Shown here piece by piece: positions 1 through 9,862 of a stretch of DNA of 64,000 bases. The notes beneath the pieces were generated by a model. That model was not told where the DNA came from, ran no database searches, and worked only from the letters and a program-made list of their open reading frames with translations. This DNA comes from Notospermus geniculatus (taxonomy: Eukaryota > Nemertea > Pilidiophora > Heteronemertea > Lineidae). Within the stretch, counting starts at the first letter, position 1. Every line of letters begins with the position of its first letter. The position numbers were made by a program, and so were the translations under genes. The DNA lies in contig NMRB01002100.1 of NCBI GenBank assembly GCA_002633025.1, positions 6,031-70,030 on the forward strand, in the 5' to 3' direction.

Positions 1-237
1 CACATGTCATGTCATATCATGTCACATGTCATGTCATGTCATGTCATGTCACATGTCATGTCATATCATGTCATGTCACATGTCATGTCATATCATGTCA
101 CATGTCATGTCATATCATATCATATCACATGTCATGTCATATCATATCACATGTCATGTCATGTCATGTCATGTGTCATATGTCATGTCATGTCATGTCA
201 TATGTCATGTCATGTCATCATATGTCATGTCATGTCC
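1..237. repeat. Pentanucleotide array (CATGT/CATAT)n
   Basis: An imperfect pentamer array of CATGT, CATAT and CACATGT variants runs from the left edge of the window to about 237. Open frames of Met-Ser-Cys-His type across it are artefacts of the repeat. It abuts the presumed tail side of a minus-strand tRNA-like element, so it may be an expanded SINE tail. Confidence 0.95.
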
Positions 238-400
238 GAACCTGTACATCGGGAACCATACGACATTTACAATGTCATCTTGTTTCCAGAAGTTTCATTT
301 TGGTATGGCATTCGCCTGAAACTAGCTGATCGGGAATCAAACCTGCAAACTCAGAGGTGCCAGGCACCAGTGTCTGCACTTCGCCACTCTGACAGCCTAT
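238..400 (-). mobile_element. tRNA-derived SINE (probable)
   Basis: On the minus strand, about 400 to 325 reads like a tRNA head. An A-box-like GTGGCGAAGTGC is followed about 35 bases later by a B-box-like GGTTTGATTCC. The acceptor and anticodon stems do not pair well, so this is a tRNA-derived repeat rather than a functional tRNA gene. The presumed body and tail run towards the pentamer array at 1-237. Confidence 0.5.
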
Positions 401-419
401 TGATAATCAATATTGACTA

Positions 420-1591
420 GCATAGCGAGATGGAATACCTAAAACACAATACATTCTGAAACATAACTAGAATAATAAGCTTTAGAAGAAAATCCAAACA
501 AACAGAATTAGGAAAAAATACCTACGTATTCCAGGCATATGATCTGATGAACTGCACACTTTGCTTATTATAAGTTGTTAATCCAAATAAAGTCTCCACT
601 CTCGAGCTCAACTAAACCGTCACATTGTCTTCTCCACATTTAATAGTCGGCAAAATACCCATAATGCAATTGGATTGAGTTTGCCGGGAATGAAAATATT
701 GTAATAAGATATTGATGTGTTTTGGACCCGAGTATTGGTACAAGCCAGAGTTCCACGTGATGTGGTCTCATGGGTATGGTGTCAAATATTTGATATAAAG
801 AACCAGAAATACAAACTCTTTCTTGCATCATTGCATGTAAAAGTAAGTTAAAGAGGCTGTCTCACCTCATGAACTGTAATTTAAAATGTCCCTCTAAAAA
901 CCTTGATATTGCACGAAGACAGCACTTTTGGTAAAAGAAAGTGTTTTTAGACAGGCAGAGATAGATTTGTGCCCCCCCCCCGCCATGACCCCATGGTCTT
1001 TTTCAGTGTGATGAGGGTGTTAGAATGTATTTGTATTTGTCCGAAGCCGTGGTGCCCAGTGGCTGGTGAGAAGATTGGTGGCAAATAGATCACTTGCGAT
1101 ATCATGTATCACTTGCTGCTGGCTTTATCGAGTCTGACGCCACCAAATCATGAACAGCAGTAGGCCTAGGTTAGAGCATAACTTACTCAAAAGACTTTGG
1201 CTTCTCATCAGGATGAAGTATTGCTATTTTTTGATTGGTTCATACCGTGTTGCTAAACTAACGTACGCTCGGCCGCTGGAGTCAAACCACATCTGAAAAA
1301 TAAAATAAAATCATGAGACGCTTGCAGTTCAAATACTTTCATCACATTGAACTTGACCTTCCAATGTTCTCCTTTTAGCTGTCTGAATTCAGATGCTCTG
1401 AGTTTCCATTTTCAGACTCGAGTCCGAATTTGGAAATTTTCTTTTAAAGGACATTTCCTGGACTGAAGTAACCTGGACGAATTTTTTGCAAGCAGAGAGT
1501 ACCGATAGTTAGCACACATTTACTTGCATTAACATTGGTCGTTGTCATCGTTTGTGAGTGCTGTCCATTATAAACCACAGCCTTTAAAGTG
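420..1591. other. Unannotated non-coding stretch
   Basis: I see no gene, RNA or clear element here. There is a short C run near 971, and the open frames are short and without splice or codon support. Confidence 0.5.
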
Positions 1592-1875
1592 TTAACCCTT
1601 TAGCACTCAAGCTTACGTAATTTTTTATCCATCTGTTCCTCAAGAGGGTTTGGAAAAATGAGTGTTTTCAACAAGAAAAAAATGTACTAAACTAAACATC
1701 AGTAAACGGGCGAAACAATGTCAAGAGGTGCAGTTCGGCTCATAAAATCAGCTAAGGCAGAAAAATATTTTAGTTCATTATTTTCCCCTCAGATCACAAG
1801 TCTCTGGGCGTTCACGGGCATTTTGAGGAAATCTGAAGCGGGCGTCCACGGGCATTTTTAGTGCTAAAGGGTTAA
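1592..1875. mobile_element. piggyBac-like MITE (TTAA target)
   Basis: The element is bounded by TTAACCCTTTAGCACT on the left and its inverted match AGTGCTAAAGGGTTAA on the right. Both ends sit on TTAA, which is the target duplicated by piggyBac transposases, and the CCCTTT start is also typical of that group. The interior is about 250 bases with no ORF, so it is non-autonomous. The CGGGCATTTT block is repeated once inside the right half. Confidence 0.7.
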
Positions 1876-2393
1876 TTGAACGTACAAAACACCGAGGTTG
1901 TTTACATGAAATCACAGACATGTCTCCTCAATTAGATATTAAAAGAATTTCATGGATGGTTAGATATGAACAGACAGCCTTTGTGAAGAATCTCAGGAAA
2001 ACATTCCACTTAGATGAACCAATTATAAGCTGTCACAAAATCCTCTCATATTTTTCGGAAAAATTAGTAGGGGTAATCAGATCAATGCACAGGTAAGGGC
2101 TGTGCAGGTAATGCACAGCCCTTCTTGATCATTCAGCGACATCCGACGGGTTTTCCTAGACCGCCTCATATCTTCTCCATATTAGATCCAAACAAACCGT
2201 GAAGGAATGAAAATTATTCCAACTAAACCATTGAATATCCAAAGAGTAACAACTTGGCTGCATGGAATAATGGGGGAAATACTCGTGATCCAGAAAAACA
2301 CAACCTACCGAACATAACAAATATTTGAAAAGGACAAAGCGAGTTTTACCCGCACCAGACACAGCAAACAGTCTTAACCCAGTCAAGTTCTAC

Positions 2394-2399
2394 TTTATT
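2394..2399 (-). promoter_or_regulatory. Poly(A) signal AATAAA (minus strand)
   Basis: The plus strand reads TTTATT, giving AATAAA on the minus strand about 113 bases past the stop codon at 2512. The minus strand just beyond it is GT-rich (near 2345-2370), as expected for a downstream cleavage element. It fits the 3' end of the small ORF at 2512-2769. Confidence 0.5.
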
Positions 2400-2511
2400 A
2401 TTTAATAACTCTCCCCCCATGAGGCATTCACAGACATAATCCTAATCTTAAACTCTACCACATACACATGTATTATCGTCAACACAACTTACTTTACTTT
2501 TTTTAACAGAG

Positions 2512-2769
2512 TTAAGCCGAGTTTTTTGAGATGAAAGGTACCGTCCGCGCTGTCTTATATGTCTTGTCTTCAATCACTTCATTACCTCCGCTCGCATGAG
2601 GAGGCATCATTACTGATGAAGTATTCTCACACAATCTTCTGAACTCAGGAGATGTTGAATCATCAAGATCCAATGGTGTACCGGCAAACCAAAAGGAGGC
2701 GCTGACCATCAACCAGATTAAAACACAATAGCCCATGCCTTGTGATTGTTCAACGTCATCAGACGTCAT
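2512..2769 (-). CDS. Possible small secreted protein (85 residues)
   Basis: This open frame starts at the first ATG after an in-frame TGA two codons upstream and ends in TAA. From Met12 the sequence looks like a signal peptide (MGYCVLIWLMVSASFWFAG), followed by an acidic segment and a hydrophilic tail with one cysteine (LCENTSS; the NTS is a potential N-glycosylation site). A poly(A) signal follows at 2394-2399. There is an alternative splice donor (GGAG|GTAATG) inside the ORF, so this could instead be a first exon. I do not recognise a family. The signal peptide and poly(A) signal are visible; that it is a gene is inference. Confidence 0.35.
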   Translation of the reverse strand: MTSDDVEQSQGMGYCVLIWLMVSASFWFAGTPLDLDDSTSPEFRRLCENTSSVMMPPHASGGNEVIEDKTYKTARTVPFISKNSA

Positions 2770-3748
2770 GCTTCATTCTGACGTTGCCGTCGATCATTCA
2801 CCTGTTGTTTACACTAAATTGGTCAACTAGTCATACCAGTCTTGTGTTGACACCCAAGGGATTCAGTGACATATTCAAGACTCATCACTAGAAAAATCCC
2901 CCTAAGCCATTTTGATAATCTCCACAAATCCTGTCCGAATTTGGTTCACTTAAACTTACTTATAAATCTGAACAGCTGAGAACTGTCCTAGTCCTCCATA
3001 CCTGTAGGATGACCTGCGCAGATGCCCTCAGCTCTCATGAGTCGGAGAGGGTGACAGGTTATGCTGATGATTAGCCGTACGTACCAGATAGAATCTTCCC
3101 GACCGAGCCCTGATATCCACTCTGTCCTATGCTATCCCAAACAGCCATGTAACAAACCCGCCAAGTCCACGGACCTCTGTATTTTTCACACCCAGCACCC
3201 GAAGATTGATCAAACACTTGAATAATTTGTTAATAACAAAGCTACCGGTAATTTTCTTGTGAATGCCCCATGAAAATCTGCCAAGTCCTGGGTGAAGACT
3301 CTTGGCTGATTTTGTAATTAAATAGATCAAAGTATATTCTGACCTATTACAATAAAGGTTAAATACATGTACAGTACTATTAAACAGAAAATAATAACCA
3401 ATCAGGTGGGGTTTAGTTTGTGATTAGGATGGTGAACTGTTGCTTGAGTGAAGGAAAGGGAAGAAAAATAAGGGCTATAACTTGTCCATTGGTGAACATG
3501 GGGGAGAGAACCCTTTTACACTGGCTTGGTTGAAGCGTGCCCCACAGGGTTATGACACCATAATGTTGATAATGATGAAATGGTTTTTTGTAGCAGGATG
3601 GTAGGAGTATACAGTACTCTGCACAATTGACCTACCTTCCGCACCACACACCATCCACATGTGATACCACCTGCAGCATGCGCGTACCGTCCTCGTACCT
3701 TCTGCGGATGTCGCACGGTGCCTTTGAAGGCACACAGTGAAGATGTAA
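2770..3748. other. Unannotated non-coding stretch
   Basis: No gene or clear element is seen between the small ORF and the TAA-flanked foldback element. The minus-strand frames at 3127-3330 and 3516-3857 have no splice context and look accidental. Confidence 0.45.
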
Positions 3749-4110
3749 CCAGGGTTTCCGCCAGAGAGTAAAATGGGTAAAATTCCGTACCCTTAAATTT
3801 TTCCAGGGTACAGATCCTTACCCTCAAAAACGTTGGGTAGCCATTTTTCCATGACATGCCGGACGAAACCGAACAACCCGCATGACCGCCGCGGGGATTT
3901 TATGCTTCAAAATACGCCTAAAATGGCACCAAACATCATTTAAAACCTTTTAAAAATAAAAAAATTTTCAAAAAAATTTTTTTACAAAAAAATTTGTTTT
4001 GCAAAAAAAATTTAAAAAAAATTTTCACCAAAAAAATTTTTTTGAAAATTTTTTTTCAAAAAATTTTTTTGGGGTCCGTACCCTCATTTTTTTTCTGGCG
4101 GAAACCCTGG
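3749..4110. mobile_element. Foldback MITE with A/T mirror core, TAA target
   Basis: Inverted termini CCAGGGTTTCCGCCAGA and TCTGGCGGAAACCCTGG enclose about 330 bases. Both ends are flanked by TAA, a three-base TWA duplication as made by PIF/Harbinger transposases. The centre (3955-4075) alternates runs of A and T of 7-9 bases, which would fold into many alternative hairpins. A GGGTAC-type motif recurs near both ends. Confidence 0.8.
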
Positions 4111-4848
4111 TAACCTCATTCACGTGACGTGAACAGAGGTCACGCAGAGAGACGCGTGATGCATTCATACCATGTGGAAGGTATGCAGATAAAGGTAGGT
4201 CAGTTGTGATGATACCGGTTTAGGAGACAAAAAGATAAACAATGAACTCCTACCAATAAATAAATGAACCAAGTATAATATAATGTATCTTTAGTGTTAA
4301 TATTTCAGCTGCTGTCGTCGCCACAGTTTTACCTCTCGGACCAGGACTCTCTTTGATAATTCCTCAATCTGGCGCCACCTTTGTTCCTGTAGGGGAATTA
4401 GAGAGGGATGACATGTTAGGGATATCGTCACGACAAGGGGTTTCGAAATCACCTGAAGTGAACTTCGGGTCTCCCTAAAAGGCGTTCGCTGATTTCTGGC
4501 ATCTCCCGTTACATGTCAGGATCCTGACAAGTATGGCGGCCGAGACCTGCCTTCATATTAGGGGAGCAGCTCAAGGACAGGGGACCAGTCTAGCAGGAAT
4601 GTTAACTGGTGAACTAAACAGCATGCTGCGGGGAGGGGGGAGATTAGATATTCAGAGTTCAGGGTCAGAAATATCATTCATTAACAAGCAAAACATTCAA
4701 AACAAAACTGTTATAAAAAACTCCAAACGTCATAGCAACACGCAAAACAAATCTGGGCATACATAAGTGCATTTAAATCAAATCCGCTGGTCATCTGTGT
4801 CATGTGCAGCAAACCAGGTCAAGGTCAAGGTCACACGAAGGGAAGAGG

Positions 4849-5634
4849 CTATACCCCATTGACAATGGCTGGTCCAGTCTTCGTCTGACTCATCCTGTAA
4901 TCCTCGCTATGGGAGAATTTCACTTCACTCTTCTCCACCAATACGATGTTTGTGACCTCCTTGATGTCTGTGTCCTTGACCCTTTTGACCTTGTCACCCT
5001 TACGCCCCGCTGGTGATTGAGTCAGGTGCAGGGCGCTCAATCCCATAATCTTGGGGTAGATGACGCTGGCGACCTGTTTCTCTGGCACACTCTTGGATCG
5101 TAGTGCCTCTCTTCGTCTGTGCCGCATCAGAACACTCTCCAGAGTTCGTGTTCGTTTCTGTAACAAACACAACCTCTCCTTTGCTTCAGGGATGTTGTGT
5201 TTTTTCACCCGTCCTTGGATAGAATCGTACTTCACTGGCTCCTCCTGGTGGTTCACAAGGTCATCTCCTATATCAGTAATTTCGCCAGTCCCTGGAACTT
5301 CTGATAGAAATTTCAAAAATGTCATCCCGTCTAGATTCCCAAAACATCGTCTCTTTTCCCCATCCATCAGTGCATCATTTGAGCCCTCTGGCAGGGGAGA
5401 TGTTTGACCTTGACCTTTATGACCTTGATAACTTTCCATGTCAAGGTCATGACCTTGACATATTTCATGGTTTATGTCGGGTAAGATGGGTTTCCTTTGG
5501 GCAGTGTCTTCAATACTTAAGCATGTTGTTGACATGTTCCCAAGGCTCCCTGACTGACTTGTGATAGATTCCACATCCTCTTTACTCAAGATCTGCATGC
5601 TCTCACCTACGTCTGCCACCAGTACGATACCCTT
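4849..5634 (-). CDS. Terminal coding exon of an unrecognised gene
   Basis: This is the longest open frame in the window. The minus strand has a T-rich tract ending in GGGAAG at 5640-5635, which can act as a splice acceptor. From there 261 codons run open to TAG at 4849-4851. The protein part starts KGIVLVADVGESMQILSKED, continues through an acidic, Ser/Thr-rich low-complexity middle, and has a strongly basic segment (RVKKHN to RRREALRSKS) about 75 % along. The -3 base of the acceptor is A, which is less usual; an alternative acceptor lies three bases further in. Upstream exons were not found and would lie above 5640 or outside the window. No family recognised. The opening residues could be the end of a beta-propeller or similar fold, but that is a guess. 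Confidence 0.55.
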   Translation of the reverse strand, partial: KGIVLVADVGESMQILSKEDVESITSQSGSLGNMSTTCLSIEDTAQRKPILPDINHEICQGHDLDMESYQGHKGQGQTSPLPEGSNDALMDGEKRRCFGNLDGMTFLKFLSEVPGTGEITDIGDDLVNHQEEPVKYDSIQGRVKKHNIPEAKERLCLLQKRTRTLESVLMRHRRREALRSKSVPEKQVASVIYPKIMGLSALHLTQSPAGRKGDKVKRVKDTDIKEVTNIVLVEKSEVKFSHSEDYRMSQTKTGPAIVNGV

Positions 5635-5754
5635 CTTCCCAAACAAAAACAAGAAACAAAGGCCATTAAAGAGAGGCAAAGCAACTAAAGCATTAATGAA
5701 TCAAACATGGCATGTATTGTTTATGAGAAATTCCTGCAGTTTGCTCGAACCCAT

Positions 5755-5880
5755 CGAGAGCAGATCANTTTCGCACGTCCGAATTTCAGCTTCACACGAC
5801 CGAATTGGTTGTTTTCGACGTCCGACTTAGAAATTTCACACGTCCGAATTGGCAATTCGTACGTGCGAAACTGCCACATT
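5755..5880. repeat. CACACGTCCGAATT repeats
   Basis: Four or five copies of a degenerate CACACGTCCGAATT unit lie here, with an N at 5767. The same unit, inverted, fills the element at 6545-6921, so this is a diverged fragment of that family. Confidence 0.6.
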
Positions 5881-6081
5881 CTTTTTAACGCGGCGACAAC
5901 AATTGACCAGTTTAACCAAGAACCACCCCATTACACCCTGTCAAGATGGCGGGCTGAGTAGTAGGCTGTTCGAGTGTCTCCGTTTGTCGTGGCCGGTTTC
6001 TATGTTTCCTTGGACTTTTACATGTACTTACATACGTTATTAGCGATGTGATAAAGCAGTTCGTAAGGACTATCTAAGATT

Positions 6082-7000
6082 CTTTGCCGGGGTCTTCCTT
6101 TTTTACCTGGTGGGGTCTTCCTTTTTTACCTCTGTCTGAAACTTTATATGATCAGTTGAGGAAGAACATACAGAATGAATTGCCAAAAAAACGTATGACG
6201 AGGCTACGAAGTAATGTCCTAGAGATCTTAAGAGTGTCCTGGTTGCACTTGCTAAGGTAATATGACTAATTCGTGTAGATTGATGGAAATGCTGTACATT
6301 TTCCATGTGCATATTTCTGTTACACCCTGTAGGAGGGTGACGCCTGATTGGATTTTGATGAATTTCTCAGGAAAGTGGCGCCTTGGTTATTGTAATGTGC
6401 CTGTAAAATTTGAAGGGAAAATTTCGACATCTTCTAAGATTTTTTGCCGGGGTCTTCCTTTTTTACCTGGTGGGTCTTCCTTCTTTAGGTCTTAGGTCTT
6501 AGATCTTTGTTTTTTACTTTTTCAGGATGGGGGTCTTAGGTCTTCCCTTACAGAAATGTCACACGTCATGTCCTAAAAAAATTCACACGTGCTAAAAATT
6601 TTAGTACGTGTGAAATTCCCAACATGTCCAAAAATGGTATATTTTAGTACATACAAATAGAACGTGTGAAATTCAATTCACACATGTGAAATTCCAATTC
6701 GGACGTGTGAAAATATATTTGGACATGTGAATTTCTTTTAGGACGTTCGATTATGTATGTCCTAATCAATTCACACATGTGAGATTCCAATTCGGACGTG
6801 TGAAAACATATTTGGACATGTGAAATACCAATTCGGACGTGTGAAAAGCATATTTGGACATGTGAAATGCCAATTCGGACGTGTGAAACGTAATTTAGTA
6901 CATGTGACATTTCTGTAAGGGTTTGGTCTTCGTTTTTTACTTTTTCAGGGGTCTTAGAGGTTTTGGGTCTTAGGGTCTTCGTTTTTTATACACCCATGGT
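6082..7000. repeat. GGTCTTCCTTTTTTACCT tandem repeats split by an insertion
   Basis: A unit containing GGTCTTCCTTTTTTACC is repeated at 6090-6130, 6441-6540 and 6925-6990, with variants such as GGTCTTCGTTTTTTACTT. The last two blocks are separated by the terminal-inverted-repeat element at 6545-6921, which apparently inserted into the array. Confidence 0.6.
6545..6921. mobile_element. TIR element with internal minisatellite
   Basis: Termini CCCTTACAGAAATGTCACAC and its inverted match close to GTGACATTTCTGTAAGGG bound 377 bases. The interior holds a minisatellite of about 38 bases whose unit alternates AATTCGGACGTGTGAAA with ATTTGGACATGTGAAA, about four copies, plus inverted copies in the left half. 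No ORF of interest; non-autonomous. Confidence 0.75.
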
Positions 7001-7110
7001 GTATACTGCAGCACTGAACACCCTGAATGTCGTAGGGAACGAAATGGGATTTAGAGAGAGGTCCGTTGTATGGCTTGAAAGATGAAGATGGCGGAAATAT
7101 TCCGACGAAA

Positions 7111-8333
7111 ATGCGTTTATCATCCAACACAGGTTATGGTCTCGATGAGGTCCCGCCGGAGTTGCACCAATCAGATTACAAAAAAGAATTTCTGCGGAAC
7201 TACCTTGAGAGTCTGAGTCGCCTTGACAACTGGGGTCGGGAGGTCACCAATGATGATGTTGATGTTCTCATGGGAAAGGTTGATAAAACTATGTTGGTGA
7301 GTTGTCACATTCTTACAAACAGCGATAAAATTTGAAACTATCGTTTGTCCATGGCCATGGTTTCATGAAGTTTGATGTAGGTCCTATGCATCGTCCTCTC
7401 AATGACGAAAATAGATTTTGCTTGAAATTGCCCGGCGTTTTGGATCTCAGATGCCCTAATGGAGACCACGGAGGTCAGAAAAAGTATGACTTTACAAAAA
7501 GGCAACTTTCTAAAGTCAGGCCCGGCCCGCCGGATGCGTTCAGTATGCGTCCTGACACAAATACATGTACACAATTTTGTTTGCTTTTTTGTGCTGACCT
7601 ACCAAACTCGGCTTAAGTAAAGTTCTTTCCAAAGATTTTTTCACCGATACCGTACCTCTTTTCTTCAGTTTGTCATGCTGGTTTACATACCAATTATTCT
7701 AATCGTGGCTGCAAAACCGCCGAAGAACTACTCCCCAGATTTCAACTGGTGCCGGTGAGTACATGGTCGATATACATATACATGTATATATAAGGTTTAT
7801 TGAGACAAATGAAATGACTGTACATGATACAAAAGTTGGCCTGTCAGAGCTGAGGCATAGAGGTAAGCATTATTAGCTCTGATAAGCCATCTAAAAGTTG
7901 AGTCCAAGAGTTGAGTCGATAAACATATATCCACGCCCATCAGGTGACCAAAATGCAGAGCCTTTGATGGCAGATTTGGAGAAGGAATTTGGCAGGGACG
8001 GATCCAGGATTTCGGGAAAGAGGGGGCGCATTGTGCTAGAAACATTGAAATCTACGGTCAATTTCAATGATTTGCTCCAAATTTCAGAATTTCACGGTCG
8101 ATTTTAAAGATTTTTTGGCCGAAAGGGGGGGGCGTGCGGCGGGTGCGCCCCCCCTTGGATCCGCGCCTGTTTGGTGTTCCACCCGCAGAGCCTAGTCTAG
8201 TGGGTATCACTTCAGCGTGCGGCGTTCGAATCCTCTTTACTTTCATCTATTCAGTATCTTTTCTTATTCTCTCAGGGGCGCGTTGAACGCATGGAAAGTC
8301 TACAAGGCGATGAAGAAGGAAATTCTTGGGTAG
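7111..8333 (+). CDS. Small single-pass membrane protein, three exons
   Basis: Spliced gene of 109 codons. Exon 1 is 7111-7296 (donor TTG|GTGAGT), exon 2 is 7669-7754 (acceptor TTCTTCAG, donor CG|GTGAGT), exon 3 is 8276-8333 (acceptor CTCAG, stop TAG). Phases 0 and 2 match exactly across both introns. Residues 1-62 are hydrophilic (SDYKKEFLRNYLESLSRLDN is helical), residues 63-77 (FVMLVYIPIILIVAA) are a single hydrophobic segment, followed by KPPKNYSPDFNWC and a basic amphipathic tail ending KKEILG. The chosen ATG has A at -3. Upstream ATGs in another frame leave the start uncertain, and a 5' exon is possible because the frame is open back to 7036. I do not recognise the family. The 3' UTR carries a foldback element (8517-8682) and ends at the AATAAA at 8988. 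Confidence 0.7.
7980..8160. mobile_element. GGATCCAGGATTTC repeat, copy 1 (in intron 2)
   Basis: A unit beginning GGGACGGATCCAGGATTTCG and running into a G-rich then C-rich segment (GGGGGGGGCGTGCGGC... near 8130) matches 15776-15895 closely for over 100 bases. The GGATCC-plus-homopolymer signature recurs at 11430-11480, 11860-11960, 21128-21297, 51700-51730 and 52890-52920. It lies in the second intron of the small membrane protein gene. Confidence 0.7.
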
Positions 8334-8516
8334 CCAGCTTGGCCCCTCTAGCAGTCAGCACGGCCAGGGGAAAGGCATGGCGACGGTTGTCAGTCATATT
8401 TGGAGATTGTGATGGATTTATTGTGAAACGGCTACCGAAATGAAATATCCTCTGGTGTTATGAGAAACAAATCAGGGTACATGCACGTAGGCCTATTCGA
8501 AGAATTTTTCGGCATG

Positions 8517-8682
8517 CAGTTGGTCAGGGACCTATTCACAAAGCCCCTTAACTTTACGAAGTGCGTATAAACAACTGTCCATTTGCGGGCAACCTATTGT
8601 TCACTATCAGCCTGACAAAGGATTTGCGTAGGCTACCCTTAAAGTTACGGGGGCTTTTTGAATAAGGTCCCTGACCAACTGC
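8517..8682. mobile_element. Foldback element AGTTGGTCAGGGACC
   Basis: Inverted ends AGTTGGTCAGGGACC and GGTCCCTGACCAACT bound 166 bases with an inner palindrome around TAACTTTA. The same element in the opposite orientation occurs in both copies of the 12-kb duplication (32427-32577 and 45071-45221). Here it sits in the 3' UTR of the small membrane protein gene. Confidence 0.75.
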
Positions 8683-8987
8683 CTTCGTCCAGGGTCACGG
8701 TAGATTTTATTCTTATATATGTTGAGCCGTCATTTGTTTAGCACTAAGTCGGTCTATCGCTGGAAGTGTACTCAGGCCTTCTCAACTCTGAACGTCCGTA
8801 ATAAAAAGCTTTGGCCTGCAGGTAGGCCTATCTTAATTGTAGGGTTATCAAGTAGAATAAAATTTATGGCTCTAGTGTAATTTCTATACAAAGCGAATCA
8901 TGGTGTACTCGAATAGGATGGTAGTCTCGAGCAATTGTCAAACTGTCAACCTTGTTCCCAAATCCTGGTGGTGACGAGGATTTCGAA

Positions 8988-8993
8988 AATAAA
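8988..8993 (+). promoter_or_regulatory. Poly(A) signal AATAAA (plus strand)
   Basis: AATAAA lies 655 bases after the stop codon of the 7111-8333 gene and is followed by a T-rich stretch (9015-9028). It is the first good plus-strand signal after that gene. The convergent minus-strand signal is only 33 bases away. Confidence 0.55.
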
Positions 8994-9025
8994 GAACCAA
9001 ACTGACATCAGTACATTTTTCAATT

Positions 9026-9031
9026 TTTATT
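9026..9031 (-). promoter_or_regulatory. Poly(A) signal AATAAA (minus strand)
   Basis: The plus strand reads TTTATT here. It would end the minus-strand gene 9863-13981 with a 3' UTR of about 830 bases. The two convergent transcripts would then overlap by a few tens of bases. Confidence 0.45.
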
Positions 9032-9862
9032 AAAGCCAGAGTTACAGTGTTAAAGAATTTGGACTTGCGACTATTATTTACAACTTTTTTTGTGAAAGAA
9101 AAAATGCCTAAAAAATATCCGAAAAACGACAACCTAGTTCCAGTGGCCGCAGCCATAAAGACCAAACGTCTCGCAGTTCTAGATTGGAATTGCTTCGATT
9201 GGTACCACGATCGTCCGCTAGATGGAAAGAATATGGTTCAGGTTGATGGCTCCTTGGGGGTAACAGATAAATACTATTTAGGCTGACTGCTCAGCAGATC
9301 TAGGAATTTTTCGTACTACATTTAGGCCTAGAAGGGGTTAGCACTATCATGAAATGGTTAGGCCGATCTTCTTTGGCGCCTAAACCAACCTAGCGGATGA
9401 TCGCAGTAGGTCTACCATCTACCGTTCGCTGTGTGGGGGCTTTTGGGAACCAAACCTCAACTAGAGATAAAATACCATACGTTTGGTAGAAGAAATAGAT
9501 TTGCATAAACTTGTTTTTTTTTTAGAAAACAAAACGTCCACCGGTTTATAAGTCTACCTTTGTCAGTGCAGTGACATGTGCATATGCGTAATACATTTAC
9601 CTGGTTCACATAGGCTGACTACCAGAGTCACCTATGGGTGAAAAATGAACACTAATGGTGTAGCGAGAAAGTGTTAAAGGCCTACATGTAGAATTTGAAT
9701 TTGAATTTGGTGTATGTTAGCCTACATGGCGATATTCTAATTTTGGGATGTAGTACATGTATACATGCAAACACGCTGAGTTACACTACAAAAATTAATG
9801 TTTCGATGCTATACATGTAGTCGGCCTAGGCCTTTTCAAAACGGTGCCCCTACTCCTTTAAG

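Noticed and set aside
4-420. Met/Ser/His/Cys-rich open frames over the left edge
   Set aside because: They translate a pentamer array in three frames; no codon or splice support.
4533-4766. Plus-strand ATG GCG GCC frame with good start context
   Set aside because: Resembles dispersed AAGATGGCGGCC repeats and soon turns into low-complexity lysine/asparagine; no donor with a partner.
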